This document shows, piece after piece, positions 5,694 to 11,913 of a DNA stretch of 17,576 bases. Source of the stretch: Actinomycetota bacterium. Lineage in GTDB: Bacteria; Actinomycetota; Thermoleophilia; UBA2241. The notes under the pieces were generated by a model, which saw only the letters and a program-made list of their open reading frames with translations, did no database searches and was not told the DNA's origin. Both the position numbers and the translations under genes were made by a program. Within the stretch, counting starts at the first letter, position 1. Every line of letters begins with the position of its first letter. The stretch covers positions 1 to 17,576 of the forward strand of contig JAAYBE010000173.1 in assembly GCA_012719015.1 (NCBI GenBank), in the 5' to 3' direction.

Positions 5694-7115
5694 ATGATTG
5701 AGGTAAGCACGCTGCAGAGGATCATCATCGAGCTGGCGATCGTCGCCGTCCTGATCATCGGCATCGCCCAGTTCCGCGCGCCTGTCGGGGCGCGCCGCGG
5801 CAACTATCTGGGCGCCGTCGCCATGGCGTTCGCGATCGTCTTCGTGCTCGTCTCCAACGACGTGCGCGCGTGGTGGGTCGTCGGTCCGGCGTTCGCGATC
5901 GGCGCAGCGATCGGCTGGGTCGTGTCGGAGCGCGTCAACATGATCCAGATCCCGGCGATGGTCGCGTTGCAGAACGGGATGGGCGGCCTGGCGTCGATGC
6001 TCGTGTCGTTCGTGGAGCTCACCCGCGCCTCGTCGGAGCTCAGCACGGTCAGCATCGTGTCGGGGTACGCGGGGGTCGTGGTCGGGGCGGTCACGCTCTC
6101 CGGCAGCCTGGTGGCCGCGGGCAGGCTCTCCAATGTCCTCAAGCAGCAGCCCACCTTCTACAAGCGGCACAACCTCATCCTCCTGCTCGTCCTCGGCGTG
6201 ATCATGGCGCTGATCGCGGGCGCCGCCCTCACCGGCGGCGCCGCTCAGCAGGCGTTCCTGCTCGCCCTGATCGCCGCGTCCCTGTACCTGGGCGTCGTCT
6301 TCGCGATCCGCATCGGCGGAGCCGACATGCCGGTGATCATCTCGTTCCTGAACACCCTGTCCGGCCTCGCGGCAGCGATCGTCGGCGTGACCATCCAGAA
6401 CACGCTGCTCATCGCCGCCGGCGCCACCGTCACCTCGTCGGGCTCCATCCTGACGTGGGTCATGTGCACGAGCATGAACCGCAGCCTGCTCAACGTGCTC
6501 ACCGGCACGATGAAGACCCGGGGTGGCGGCGGGAAGATCGAGTGGCCGAGCGCCGCCGAGGCCGCTCCCGCCGCCCCCGCCGCCGACGACCCCCAGAGCC
6601 GCTCCCTGGCCGCCCTGGCCGCGGCCGAGAGCGTGATCATCGTGCCCGGCTACGGCATGGCCCAGGCGCACGCCGCCCCCGAGGTCGCCCGCCTCGCCGA
6701 CCTGCTCGAGCGGCGCGGCAAGCGGGTGCGCTTCGCCGTGCACCCCGTGGCCGGACGCATGCCCGGCCACATGCACGTGCTGCTCGCCGAGGCCGAGGTC
6801 GAGTACGAGAAGCTCTTCGAGATGAAGGACATCAACGACGACTTCGCCGCCACCGACGCGGTGCTCGTGGTCGGCGCCTGCGACGTGGTCAACCCGGCCG
6901 CCATCCGCACCGAGGGCACGCCGATCAGCGGCATGCCGATCCTGCGCGCCCACGAGGCCGGCGCCGTGATCGTCGCCAACCTCGACGAGAAGCCCGGCTA
7001 CTCGGGCGTCGACAACCCGCTCTACGAGGACCCCAAGGCGCTGCTGCTGTTCGGCGACGCCAAGGACACCGTCGAGCGCCTGATCGTGGGGCTCGAGAGC
7101 GCCGCCGAGGGCTGA
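5694..7115 (+). CDS. pntB: NAD(P) transhydrogenase subunit beta (membrane domain plus NADP(H)-binding domain III)
   Basis: A 473-residue protein, close to the family length of about 462. Hydrophobic helices run from about 8 to 270 and include ALQNGMGGLASML and IQNTLLIAAGATVTSSG. An Ala/Pro-rich linker follows at 280-300. The NADP(H) domain (about 310-473) has VPGYGMAQAHA (317-327), HPVAGRMPGHMHVLLAEA (350-367) and GACDVVN (394-400). In the last loop, ANLDEKPGYSGVDNPLY (428-444) occurs where E. coli-type proteins have KRSMxxGYAGVxNPLF, so the Lys-Arg pair that contacts the NADP 2'-phosphate is absent. LLFGDAK (451-457) is normal. ATG 5694 has a weak GGGAG site at 5681-5685. PntB couples hydride transfer from NADH to NADP+ with proton entry. 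Confidence 0.95.
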   Translation: MIEVSTLQRIIIELAIVAVLIIGIAQFRAPVGARRGNYLGAVAMAFAIVFVLVSNDVRAWWVVGPAFAIGAAIGWVVSERVNMIQIPAMVALQNGMGGLASMLVSFVELTRASSELSTVSIVSGYAGVVVGAVTLSGSLVAAGRLSNVLKQQPTFYKRHNLILLLVLGVIMALIAGAALTGGAAQQAFLLALIAASLYLGVVFAIRIGGADMPVIISFLNTLSGLAAAIVGVTIQNTLLIAAGATVTSSGSILTWVMCTSMNRSLLNVLTGTMKTRGGGGKIEWPSAAEAAPAAPAADDPQSRSLAALAAAESVIIVPGYGMAQAHAAPEVARLADLLERRGKRVRFAVHPVAGRMPGHMHVLLAEAEVEYEKLFEMKDINDDFAATDAVLVVGACDVVNPAAIRTEGTPISGMPILRAHEAGAVIVANLDEKPGYSGVDNPLYEDPKALLLFGDAKDTVERLIVGLESAAEG

Positions 7116-7163
7116 TTGGACGGTATGTCGCGTTAGACGCCGCACTCGACTGCCGTTGGGCGG

Positions 7164-7193
7164 TTCTCACAGCGCTCGCTCGCATGCCAGAAT
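7164..7193 (+). promoter_or_regulatory. Weak candidate promoter upstream of the AOR gene
   Basis: TTCTCA at 7164-7169 and CAGAAT at 7188-7193 are separated by 18 bp; each matches 4 of 6 consensus bases. The predicted start near 7200 would place the three hairpins that follow in the 5' leader of the AOR mRNA. No other TANNNT element is seen between here and the ATG at 7341. Confidence 0.3.
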
Positions 7194-7194
7194 A

Positions 7195-7228
7195 GGGTCG
7201 CGTCCGGCTGCAGGGCCGGGCGCGACCC
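7195..7228 (+). terminator. 14-bp hairpin: terminator of the pnt operon or first stem of the AOR leader
   Basis: Bases 7195-7208 pair with 7215-7228 over 14 positions, with a single G-U wobble and a 6-nt loop (TGCAGG). Only TT follows. It sits 80 bp after the pntB stop and 112 bp before the AOR start, so it could end the pnt transcript or belong to the AOR leader. The sequence does not decide between these. Confidence 0.5.
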
Positions 7229-7245
7229 TTGCGTCAGCGGCACGG

Positions 7246-7316
7246 GCCGGTCCTCCCCTCGACCGGGGGCCACGGGGACCGGCGGACCACGGCGTCGCGA
7301 CGGGGAACCGGACGCC
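7246..7316 (+). promoter_or_regulatory. Structured 5' leader ahead of the AOR gene (two further hairpins)
   Basis: GCCGGTCC 7246-7253 pairs perfectly with GGACCGGC 7276-7283, and CCCC 7255-7258 can pair with the inner G run at 7265-7269. A further stem, GGCGTC 7291-7296 with GACGCC 7311-7316, lies just before the AAGGAG ribosome binding site at 7330-7335. Together with the stem at 7195-7228 this makes three successive hairpins. A molybdenum/tungsten-cofactor (Moco/Tuco) type RNA switch is one possibility given the downstream enzyme, but I could not match a consensus. Confidence 0.35.
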
Positions 7317-7340
7317 GGTCAACGGCGAGAAGGAGCACGA

Positions 7341-9086
7341 ATGGGCGACCTGCTGCGCATCGATCTCACCGACCGAACCACATCCGAGGAGACCATCCCC
7401 CCGGAGCTCATCACGGAGCTCATCGGGGGCAAGGGGATCGGCACGCACTACCTGATGCAGGAGGTCGGCCCCGAGGCCGATCCGCTGAGTCCCCAGAACA
7501 AGCTGATCTTCACGGCGGGCCCCATCGGCGGCACGACGATGCTGGGCGGCAACCGGTACGCCGTGTACTTCGCCTCGCCGCTCACCGGCGGGTACGGTGA
7601 ATGCTACTCGGGCGGCAACCTCACGCCGCAGTTCGCCAAGACCGGGTACAAAGTGGTCATCGTCGAGGGCAGAGCCGACTCCCCCGTCTATCTGGAGGTC
7701 AGCGAGGAGGGCGCGCGGGTCCACGACGCCTCCGACCTGTGGGGGCTGGACGCCTTCAAAGCCGAGGATGAGATCCTGGCCCGCACAGACCACAAGAAGG
7801 CGCGGGCCTGCGTCATCGGACCGGCCGGCGAGAGGCTCGTCAGGTTCGCCTGCGTCAACAACGACTACTGGCACCAGCTCGGGCGCGGCGGGCCGGGCGC
7901 CGTGTTCGGCTCCAAGAACCTCAAGGGCATCGTCTGGCACGGCGACCGCAAGGTGGAGGTGGCGCGGCCGGACGATTTCAAGGCCCTGGTCCGCGACATC
8001 GTCGACCGCGCCAAGGACGACCCCGGCGTCGCCGCGTATCAGCGTGGCGGCACGATGAACATGGTGCGCATCATGAACAGCGTCAATGCGTTCCCCACAC
8101 GCTACTGGCGCAAGGGGACGCTCGAGAACTTCGAGCGCCTCACCGTCGAGACCATGCTCGCCGAGCACGGCACCGTCAACCAGGCCTGCCCGCCGTGTGC
8201 GATGCGCTGCGTCAAGCGCAACACCGTCCTCGAGGGACGCCACAAGGGCCTCGTGGTCGACGGCCCCGAGTACGAGACCGCCTACGTGTTCGGAGGCCTC
8301 TGCGAGATCGACGACCTCGCCGAGATCATGTGGCTGAACGACCTCTGCGACCGCCTCGGCGTCGACACCATGGACGGCGGCAACCTCGTCGCTCTCGGCA
8401 TCGAGTGCGCCGAGCGTGGTCTCATCGACGAGAAGCTCACCTGGAACGACCCGGACGGCGTCGGCGCCTTCCTCGAGAAGATCTGTCTGCGCCAGGGTGT
8501 GGGCGACCTGTTCGCCGAGGGCGTGCTGGCGGTCGCCGAGGAGTTCGGTCTCCAGGATGTGGTGGTGCACGCCAAGGGTATGGCTCCGCCCGGATACGAG
8601 CCGCGCAAGATGAAGGGCATGGGTCTCGGGTTCGTGACGACCGCGCGCGGCGCCTGCCACCTGCGCGCCACCATGTACAAGCCTGAGCTCATGGGCCTCA
8701 CCACGTACGGCGAGATCACCGACAAGGCGCCGATCTACGTCGACTGGGAAGACCGGCTCACCATCATGGACACGCTGATCTACTGCCGTTTCTACCGCGA
8801 CCTCGTGCAGTGGCCGTACATCACGGCGGTGGTCAACGCCGCCGTCGGCACCGACTACACCGAGGACGACCTGCATCGCATCGCCAACCGTATCGTCACG
8901 ATGACGCACGACTTCAACGCCGCGCGGGGCATCGGGCGTGAGAGCGAGACGCTGCCGGAGTGGGTCACCGAGAAGCCCATGGAGGACGAGGAGGCGCTCA
9001 CTCTCCCGCACGACGAGCTGGCCTACATGCTCGGCGAGTACTACAAGCTCCGCGGCTGGGGGGAGCTGCCGCCGCTCGAGCAGTGA
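7341..9086 (+). CDS. Aldehyde:ferredoxin oxidoreductase family tungsten/molybdopterin enzyme
   Basis: A 581-residue cytoplasmic enzyme of the AOR family, whose members oxidise aldehydes to acids with ferredoxin as electron acceptor, or run the reverse reaction. The N-terminal domain carries the family hallmarks LIGGKGIGTHYL (27-38), AGPIGGTTMLGGNRY (59-73) and SPLTGGYGECYSGG (79-92). The [4Fe-4S] ligands are C283, C286 and C290 (CPPCAMRC) plus C482 (IYCRFYRD). The pterin region DRLGVDTMDGGN (337-348) and LRATMYKPELMG (441-452) are intact. Length is close to the usual 600 or so. ATG 7341 has AAGGAG at 7330-7335. No ferredoxin, MoaD-like protein, cofactor gene or transporter is adjacent, so the partner is encoded elsewhere. 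The aldehyde substrate and the metal (W or Mo) cannot be read from the sequence. Confidence 0.94.
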   Translation: MGDLLRIDLTDRTTSEETIPPELITELIGGKGIGTHYLMQEVGPEADPLSPQNKLIFTAGPIGGTTMLGGNRYAVYFASPLTGGYGECYSGGNLTPQFAKTGYKVVIVEGRADSPVYLEVSEEGARVHDASDLWGLDAFKAEDEILARTDHKKARACVIGPAGERLVRFACVNNDYWHQLGRGGPGAVFGSKNLKGIVWHGDRKVEVARPDDFKALVRDIVDRAKDDPGVAAYQRGGTMNMVRIMNSVNAFPTRYWRKGTLENFERLTVETMLAEHGTVNQACPPCAMRCVKRNTVLEGRHKGLVVDGPEYETAYVFGGLCEIDDLAEIMWLNDLCDRLGVDTMDGGNLVALGIECAERGLIDEKLTWNDPDGVGAFLEKICLRQGVGDLFAEGVLAVAEEFGLQDVVVHAKGMAPPGYEPRKMKGMGLGFVTTARGACHLRATMYKPELMGLTTYGEITDKAPIYVDWEDRLTIMDTLIYCRFYRDLVQWPYITAVVNAAVGTDYTEDDLHRIANRIVTMTHDFNAARGIGRESETLPEWVTEKPMEDEEALTLPHDELAYMLGEYYKLRGWGELPPLEQ

Positions 9087-9100
9087 ACTGAGGGGCGACG

Positions 9101-9139
9101 GCGACGGGGCGCCGCGGCGATGCCGCGGCGCCCCGTCGC
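9101..9139. terminator. Perfect 18-bp hairpin between AOR and the convergent minus-strand gene
   Basis: Bases 9101-9118 are the exact reverse complement of 9122-9139, with a GAT loop at 9119-9121. It lies 14 bp after the AOR stop and 13 bp beyond the stop of the facing gene, so it can serve both strands. There is no T tract on either side. It is the longest perfect inverted repeat I found in the window. Confidence 0.7.
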
Positions 9140-9152
9140 GTGCCCGCCTAGA

Positions 9153-9503
9153 CTAGATGCTCTGGTCGCTCCATTCGCGCTCGCCGCCGAGCCAGTCGGC
9201 GATGCGCCTGTACGGACGCACGGCGTCGTCGAGCGCCTGTCCGACGACCCGCAGCCGCTCCAGCGCCACCTGCATGCGGACGATGTTCGCGTCGAGCCGC
9301 CCCGCACTGACGGCGAGGTGCTCCGCCGTCGTGGCGGCCTCGTCCGCCCGGGACTGCAGGTGGTCGGCGAGGGGCGCGATGCGCCGCGACACGGCGATGC
9401 CGTGCTTGAGCAGTCGCCACGCCCTGACTCCGAGCCAGGCGAGCATGGCCAGCACCAGGCCGACGCTGGCGAGGGCGATGATGAGAAGCACATACCACGG
9501 CAT
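9153..9503 (-). CDS. Small single-pass membrane protein with coiled-coil domain, function unknown
   Basis: A 116-residue protein. Residues 4-27 form one hydrophobic helix (WYVLLIIALASVGLVLAMLA). Residues 36-105 are a charged, helix-rich region with heptad-like Leu/Ala spacing (IAPLADHLQSRADEAATTAE), so it is probably a membrane-anchored coiled coil. It does not match a family I can name, although the layout resembles DUF948-type proteins. It lies 92 bp downstream of the NlpC/P60 gene on the same strand and could be an envelope partner of it. A TAGACT box 6 nt before the ATG suggests its own leaderless transcript. The stop is TAG. Confidence 0.7.
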   Translation of the reverse strand: MPWYVLLIIALASVGLVLAMLAWLGVRAWRLLKHGIAVSRRIAPLADHLQSRADEAATTAEHLAVSAGRLDANIVRMQVALERLRVVGQALDDAVRPYRRIADWLGGEREWSDQSI

Positions 9504-9515
9504 GGCGGCAGTCTA
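9504..9515 (-). promoter_or_regulatory. Candidate -10 box for a leaderless transcript of the small membrane protein
   Basis: On the minus strand TAGACT (9515-9510) is followed after 6 nt (GCCGCC) by the ATG at 9503. No Shine-Dalgarno sequence is present. A start at or next to the A of the ATG would fit the usual -10 to start distance. No clear -35 is seen. Confidence 0.4.
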
Positions 9516-9562
9516 TCGCGTCGCGCCCGTCGGCGATAGCGACGGGAGACCGCCTGAGCGGA

Positions 9563-9578
9563 CCCGCGTCCGCGCGGG
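9563..9578 (-). terminator. Short GC hairpin downstream of the NlpC/P60 gene
   Basis: CCCGCG 9563-9568 pairs with CGCGGG 9573-9578 around a 4-nt loop, 18 bp beyond the NlpC/P60 stop. It has no T tract, so it is at most a weak terminator; read-through into the next minus-strand gene remains possible. Confidence 0.25.
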
Positions 9579-9595
9579 CGCCGTCGCAGGCGGCG

Positions 9596-10690
9596 TCAGC
9601 CCAGCCGGATGGGGTAGCGGCAGATCAGGGAGCATCCCCTGCCGGCCAGGCGGCTGACCTTGACGACGTCGCCGGTGTGCGGCGCCTCGATGAACAGGCC
9701 GTTGCCGATGTAGATGCCCACGTGGTGGTAGAAGGAGGGGCTGCCGAAGAAGACGAGGTCGGCCGGCTGGGCCCGGGAGAGGGGTACGGGAGTGCCCATA
9801 TGGGCCTGCATCGTCGCCCCGTGCGGGAAGCGCACGCCGAACTTGGCGTACACGTAGAGGACGAGACCCGAGCAGTCGAAGCCGCCCGAGGGTGTCGCCC
9901 CGGCCCACACGTAAGGGATGCCGAGGTATTTCATCGTCTCCCTGACCACGGCTATCTGGGCCGGCGTGCCGTGGATGGTGGCGAGGTCCATCCCCGCCGC
10001 TTCGGCCAGCCGCTTCGCCTCTGCCCTCTCGAGTCTGGCCTGCTGCGCGAGGAGCTTCTTGACGCGGACGTCGAGATCGGCGAGCAGGCGCCGGCGCGCG
10101 GCCAGCTCGTCCTCGATCGCCGCCTGCCGCTCGCGGAGGTCCATCTCCTTCTCGAGCGCATCTGCGCGGTCGGCGTCGATCTGCCGGGTGAGCGCGCGGA
10201 TATCGTCCTCCATGGCCGCGATGCGCGTCACCGTCTGCTGGTCCGCCGCGTCGATGGAGCGGAAGTAGCCCAACTGCGTGTCCGCCTCTCCGATGTCACC
10301 GAGGTTGAACAGGACGTCGAGGACGCTGAGGCCGTCGCTCTTGTACATCGCCGACAGCCGCGCGCCGCGCAGTTCCTGAGCCGCGTCCAGTTCCGACTGG
10401 GCACGGTCCAGGTCGCGGCGCGCCTCCTGCAGGCGGACGTTGAGGTCGTCGAGGGCGCTGCGTGCCGCGTTGTACCGCTCGGTCAGCGCGGCGGCCCGGC
10501 GGTCGAGGCGGGCGACCTCGCGGCGGACGCCGCGCGCCTGCGCCTCGAGGTCCTCCACGGTGGGTGAGGCGAGGGCGTCCGGGCAGGGTGTGACGCCGAG
10601 GAGCGTGAGCCAGGCGAGCAGGAGCGCCGCCGTGGCCAGCGCCGCGGTGCGCGGTCGGGACCTTCTGCGTGTCGTCCGGGGGGCGAGCAT
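9596..10690 (-). CDS. Secreted NlpC/P60 peptidoglycan endopeptidase with N-terminal coiled coil
   Basis: A 364-residue cell-wall hydrolase. Residues 1-42 form a signal peptide: Arg-rich start (TTRRRSRPRT), a hydrophobic core at 16-34 and a likely cleavage around ALAS (39-42). Residues 44-235 are a long charged coiled coil with SAMYKSDGLSVLDVLF (113-128), typical of RipA/CwlO-like proteins, where it regulates activity or binds FtsEX. The NlpC/P60 domain (about 243-364) has Cys273 in FDCSGLVLYVY, His323 in HHVGIYIGNG and a third polar residue, His338, in EAPHTGDVV. The enzyme should cut peptide stems of peptidoglycan outside the cell. The ATG at 10690 is preceded by a TACACT box 9 nt away and no clear ribosome binding site. 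No ftsEX genes lie nearby. Confidence 0.93.
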   Translation of the reverse strand: MLAPRTTRRRSRPRTAALATAALLLAWLTLLGVTPCPDALASPTVEDLEAQARGVRREVARLDRRAAALTERYNAARSALDDLNVRLQEARRDLDRAQSELDAAQELRGARLSAMYKSDGLSVLDVLFNLGDIGEADTQLGYFRSIDAADQQTVTRIAAMEDDIRALTRQIDADRADALEKEMDLRERQAAIEDELAARRRLLADLDVRVKKLLAQQARLERAEAKRLAEAAGMDLATIHGTPAQIAVVRETMKYLGIPYVWAGATPSGGFDCSGLVLYVYAKFGVRFPHGATMQAHMGTPVPLSRAQPADLVFFGSPSFYHHVGIYIGNGLFIEAPHTGDVVKVSRLAGRGCSLICRYPIRLG

Positions 10691-10705
10691 CGTCTCATCA
10701 GTGTA
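10691..10705 (-). promoter_or_regulatory. Candidate -10 box for the NlpC/P60 gene, possible leaderless transcript
   Basis: On the minus strand TACACT (10705-10700) lies 9 nt before the ATG at 10690. The gap contains only GATGAG as a poor ribosome binding site. No convincing -35 is seen. Confidence 0.4.
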
Positions 10706-10760
10706 TCGGAACGAGGGCGGTCCTCTTTACGCCCTTCTCGACGCCATCCCCTGGCGGCGC

Positions 10761-10790
10761 TTTACAATCGCGCGCGTCGGCGTGTACAAT
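10761..10790 (+). promoter_or_regulatory. Promoter of the initiator tRNA gene
   Basis: TTTACA at 10761-10766 (5 of 6 to TTGACA) and TACAAT at 10785-10790 (5 of 6 to TATAAT) are 18 bp apart. The predicted start near 10797 is a few bases before the mature 5' end at 10805. This is the best consensus-like promoter in the window, as expected for a stable RNA. Confidence 0.75.
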
Positions 10791-10804
10791 CACTGCTCCA
10801 ACGT

Positions 10805-10881
<77 letters not shown>

Positions 10882-10892
10882 AGTCCCGCCGG

Positions 10893-10915
10893 GGCGCCCG
10901 CAAGGGCGCCTTTCT
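10893..10915 (+). terminator. Intrinsic terminator of the tRNA-fMet gene
   Basis: GGCGCCC 10893-10899 and GGGCGCC 10904-10910 form a 7-bp stem with a GCAA tetraloop, followed by TTTCTC. It begins 12 nt after the tRNA CCA end. Confidence 0.8.
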
Positions 10916-10994
10916 CGTGTCGGGGGTGTGCGAGCGCCGGGGAGCGGGTAGGTGGCGGCGGACGTCGGCAGTCCGGATGATGAGGGCGGGACAG

Positions 10995-11741
10995 ATGGAT
11001 GCACATACACGCAAGGCGGCGGTCGCCGAGTTCTTCGGCACGTTCTGGCTGGTCTTCGGGGGTACGGGCGCCGCGGTCCTCGCGGCCTCCGTGGGCGACA
11101 AGGGCATCGGCTGGTTGGGTGTCGCGCTCGCCTTCGGCCTCACCGTGGTGACGATGGCCTACGCCGTCGGCCACATCTCCGGCGGGCACTTCAACCCGGC
11201 GGTCACGGTGGGTCTGTGGGCGGGCGGGCGGTTTCCGGGGGCCAAGGTGGCGGCGTACATCGTCGCCCAGGTGGTCGGCGGCATCTGCGCCTCGGCCGTG
11301 CTCTATGCGATCGCCTCCGGCAGGGCCGGCTTCAGCCTCGCCGATGGGTTCGCCGCCAACGGCTACGGGGAGCATTCGCCGGCCGGCTACTCGCTCGCCG
11401 CGGCGATCGTCGTCGAGCTGGTGCTCACGTTCGCCTTCCTGCTCGTCATCCATGGAGTGACGGACCGGCGCGCCCCGGCGGGACTGGCGCCGCTGGCGAT
11501 CGGCCTGACTCTCGCGCTGATCCACCTCATCGGCATCCCCGTGACCAACACGTCGGTGAACCCCGCGCGGTCGCTCGCTCCGGCCCTCTTCGTCGGTGGT
11601 TGGGCGTTGGCGCAGCTCTGGGTGTTCATCGTCTTCCCGACCATCGGAGGCGTGATCGGCGGGCTTGCGTACAGGTATCTGCTGGAGATCCCGGCCGCGG
11701 AGCGCGACAGGATCGTGGGCCCGGGCGAGGCGACGGAGTAG
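10995..11741 (+). CDS. aqpZ: Aquaporin Z-type water channel
   Basis: A 248-residue MIP-family channel with six TM helices and both NPA boxes: GGHFNPAV (63-70) and TNTSVNPARS (184-193). The selectivity-filter residues match water-selective AqpZ: Phe47, His177, Thr186 and Arg192. Long stretches equal the E. coli protein as I recall it (for example VGHISGGHFNPAVT, GLWAGGRFP, NGYGEHSP, IPVTNTSVNPARS). It mediates osmotic water flow through the inner membrane. ATG 10995 is favoured because the family begins right after it and a GAGGGCGGG stretch lies just upstream; ATGs at 10977 and 10980 lack a ribosome binding site. It starts 114 bp after the tRNA gene. The strong likeness to proteobacterial AqpZ could reflect transfer. 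Confidence 0.95.
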   Translation: MDAHTRKAAVAEFFGTFWLVFGGTGAAVLAASVGDKGIGWLGVALAFGLTVVTMAYAVGHISGGHFNPAVTVGLWAGGRFPGAKVAAYIVAQVVGGICASAVLYAIASGRAGFSLADGFAANGYGEHSPAGYSLAAAIVVELVLTFAFLLVIHGVTDRRAPAGLAPLAIGLTLALIHLIGIPVTNTSVNPARSLAPALFVGGWALAQLWVFIVFPTIGGVIGGLAYRYLLEIPAAERDRIVGPGEATE

Positions 11742-11755
11742 CCCTCGCCTCCGGC

Positions 11756-11772
11756 CGGCCGCGTCGCGGCCG
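11756..11772 (+). terminator. GC hairpin after aqpZ
   Basis: CGGCCGC 11756-11762 pairs with GCGGCCG 11766-11772 (7 bp, GTC loop), 14 bp after the aqpZ stop. No T tract follows, so it is a possible terminator only. Confidence 0.35.
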
Positions 11773-11854
11773 CAGGCTCCTGGAGGCGGGCGCCGCGCCT
11801 CGCCGGCCCCGGCCTGCGGTCGTCGCTCCCCGGCGGCTTCGGCCGTCCGGCCTC

Positions 11855-11863
11855 TGCTATGCT
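11855..11863 (+). promoter_or_regulatory. Extended -10 promoter for the tilS-hpt unit
   Basis: TGCTATGCT is a TGN-extended -10 with TATGCT at 11858-11863. No -35 is obvious, which is common for extended -10 promoters. The predicted start is near 11870, giving a leader of about 44 nt. Confidence 0.55.
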
Positions 11864-11874
11864 CGGGACGTCCG

Positions 11875-11894
11875 GCCGGCGCCGACGCGCCGGC
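11875..11894 (+). promoter_or_regulatory. Perfect 8-bp hairpin in the tilS leader
   Basis: GCCGGCGC 11875-11882 pairs with GCGCCGGC 11887-11894 around a CGAC tetraloop. It begins about 5 nt after the predicted start site and ends before the AAGGAG ribosome binding site at 11901-11906. It may stabilise the mRNA 5' end or be an operator-like palindrome. Confidence 0.35.
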
Positions 11895-11913
11895 ATCGTG
11901 AAGGAGACGCCGA

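Noticed and set aside
5655..7145. Long minus-strand open frame opposite pntB, and a similar one (7167-9011) opposite the AOR gene
   Set aside because: Both mirror the third-codon-position bias of the real genes; no domain or motif is recognisable.
9145..9156. CTAGACTAG repeat at the end of the small membrane protein gene
   Set aside because: Two CTAG tetramers form a small inverted repeat, but it overlaps the TAG stop and is too short to assign a role.
10882..10994. Phage or island attachment site at the tRNA-fMet 3' end
   Set aside because: No second copy of the tRNA end, integrase or composition change was seen within the window.
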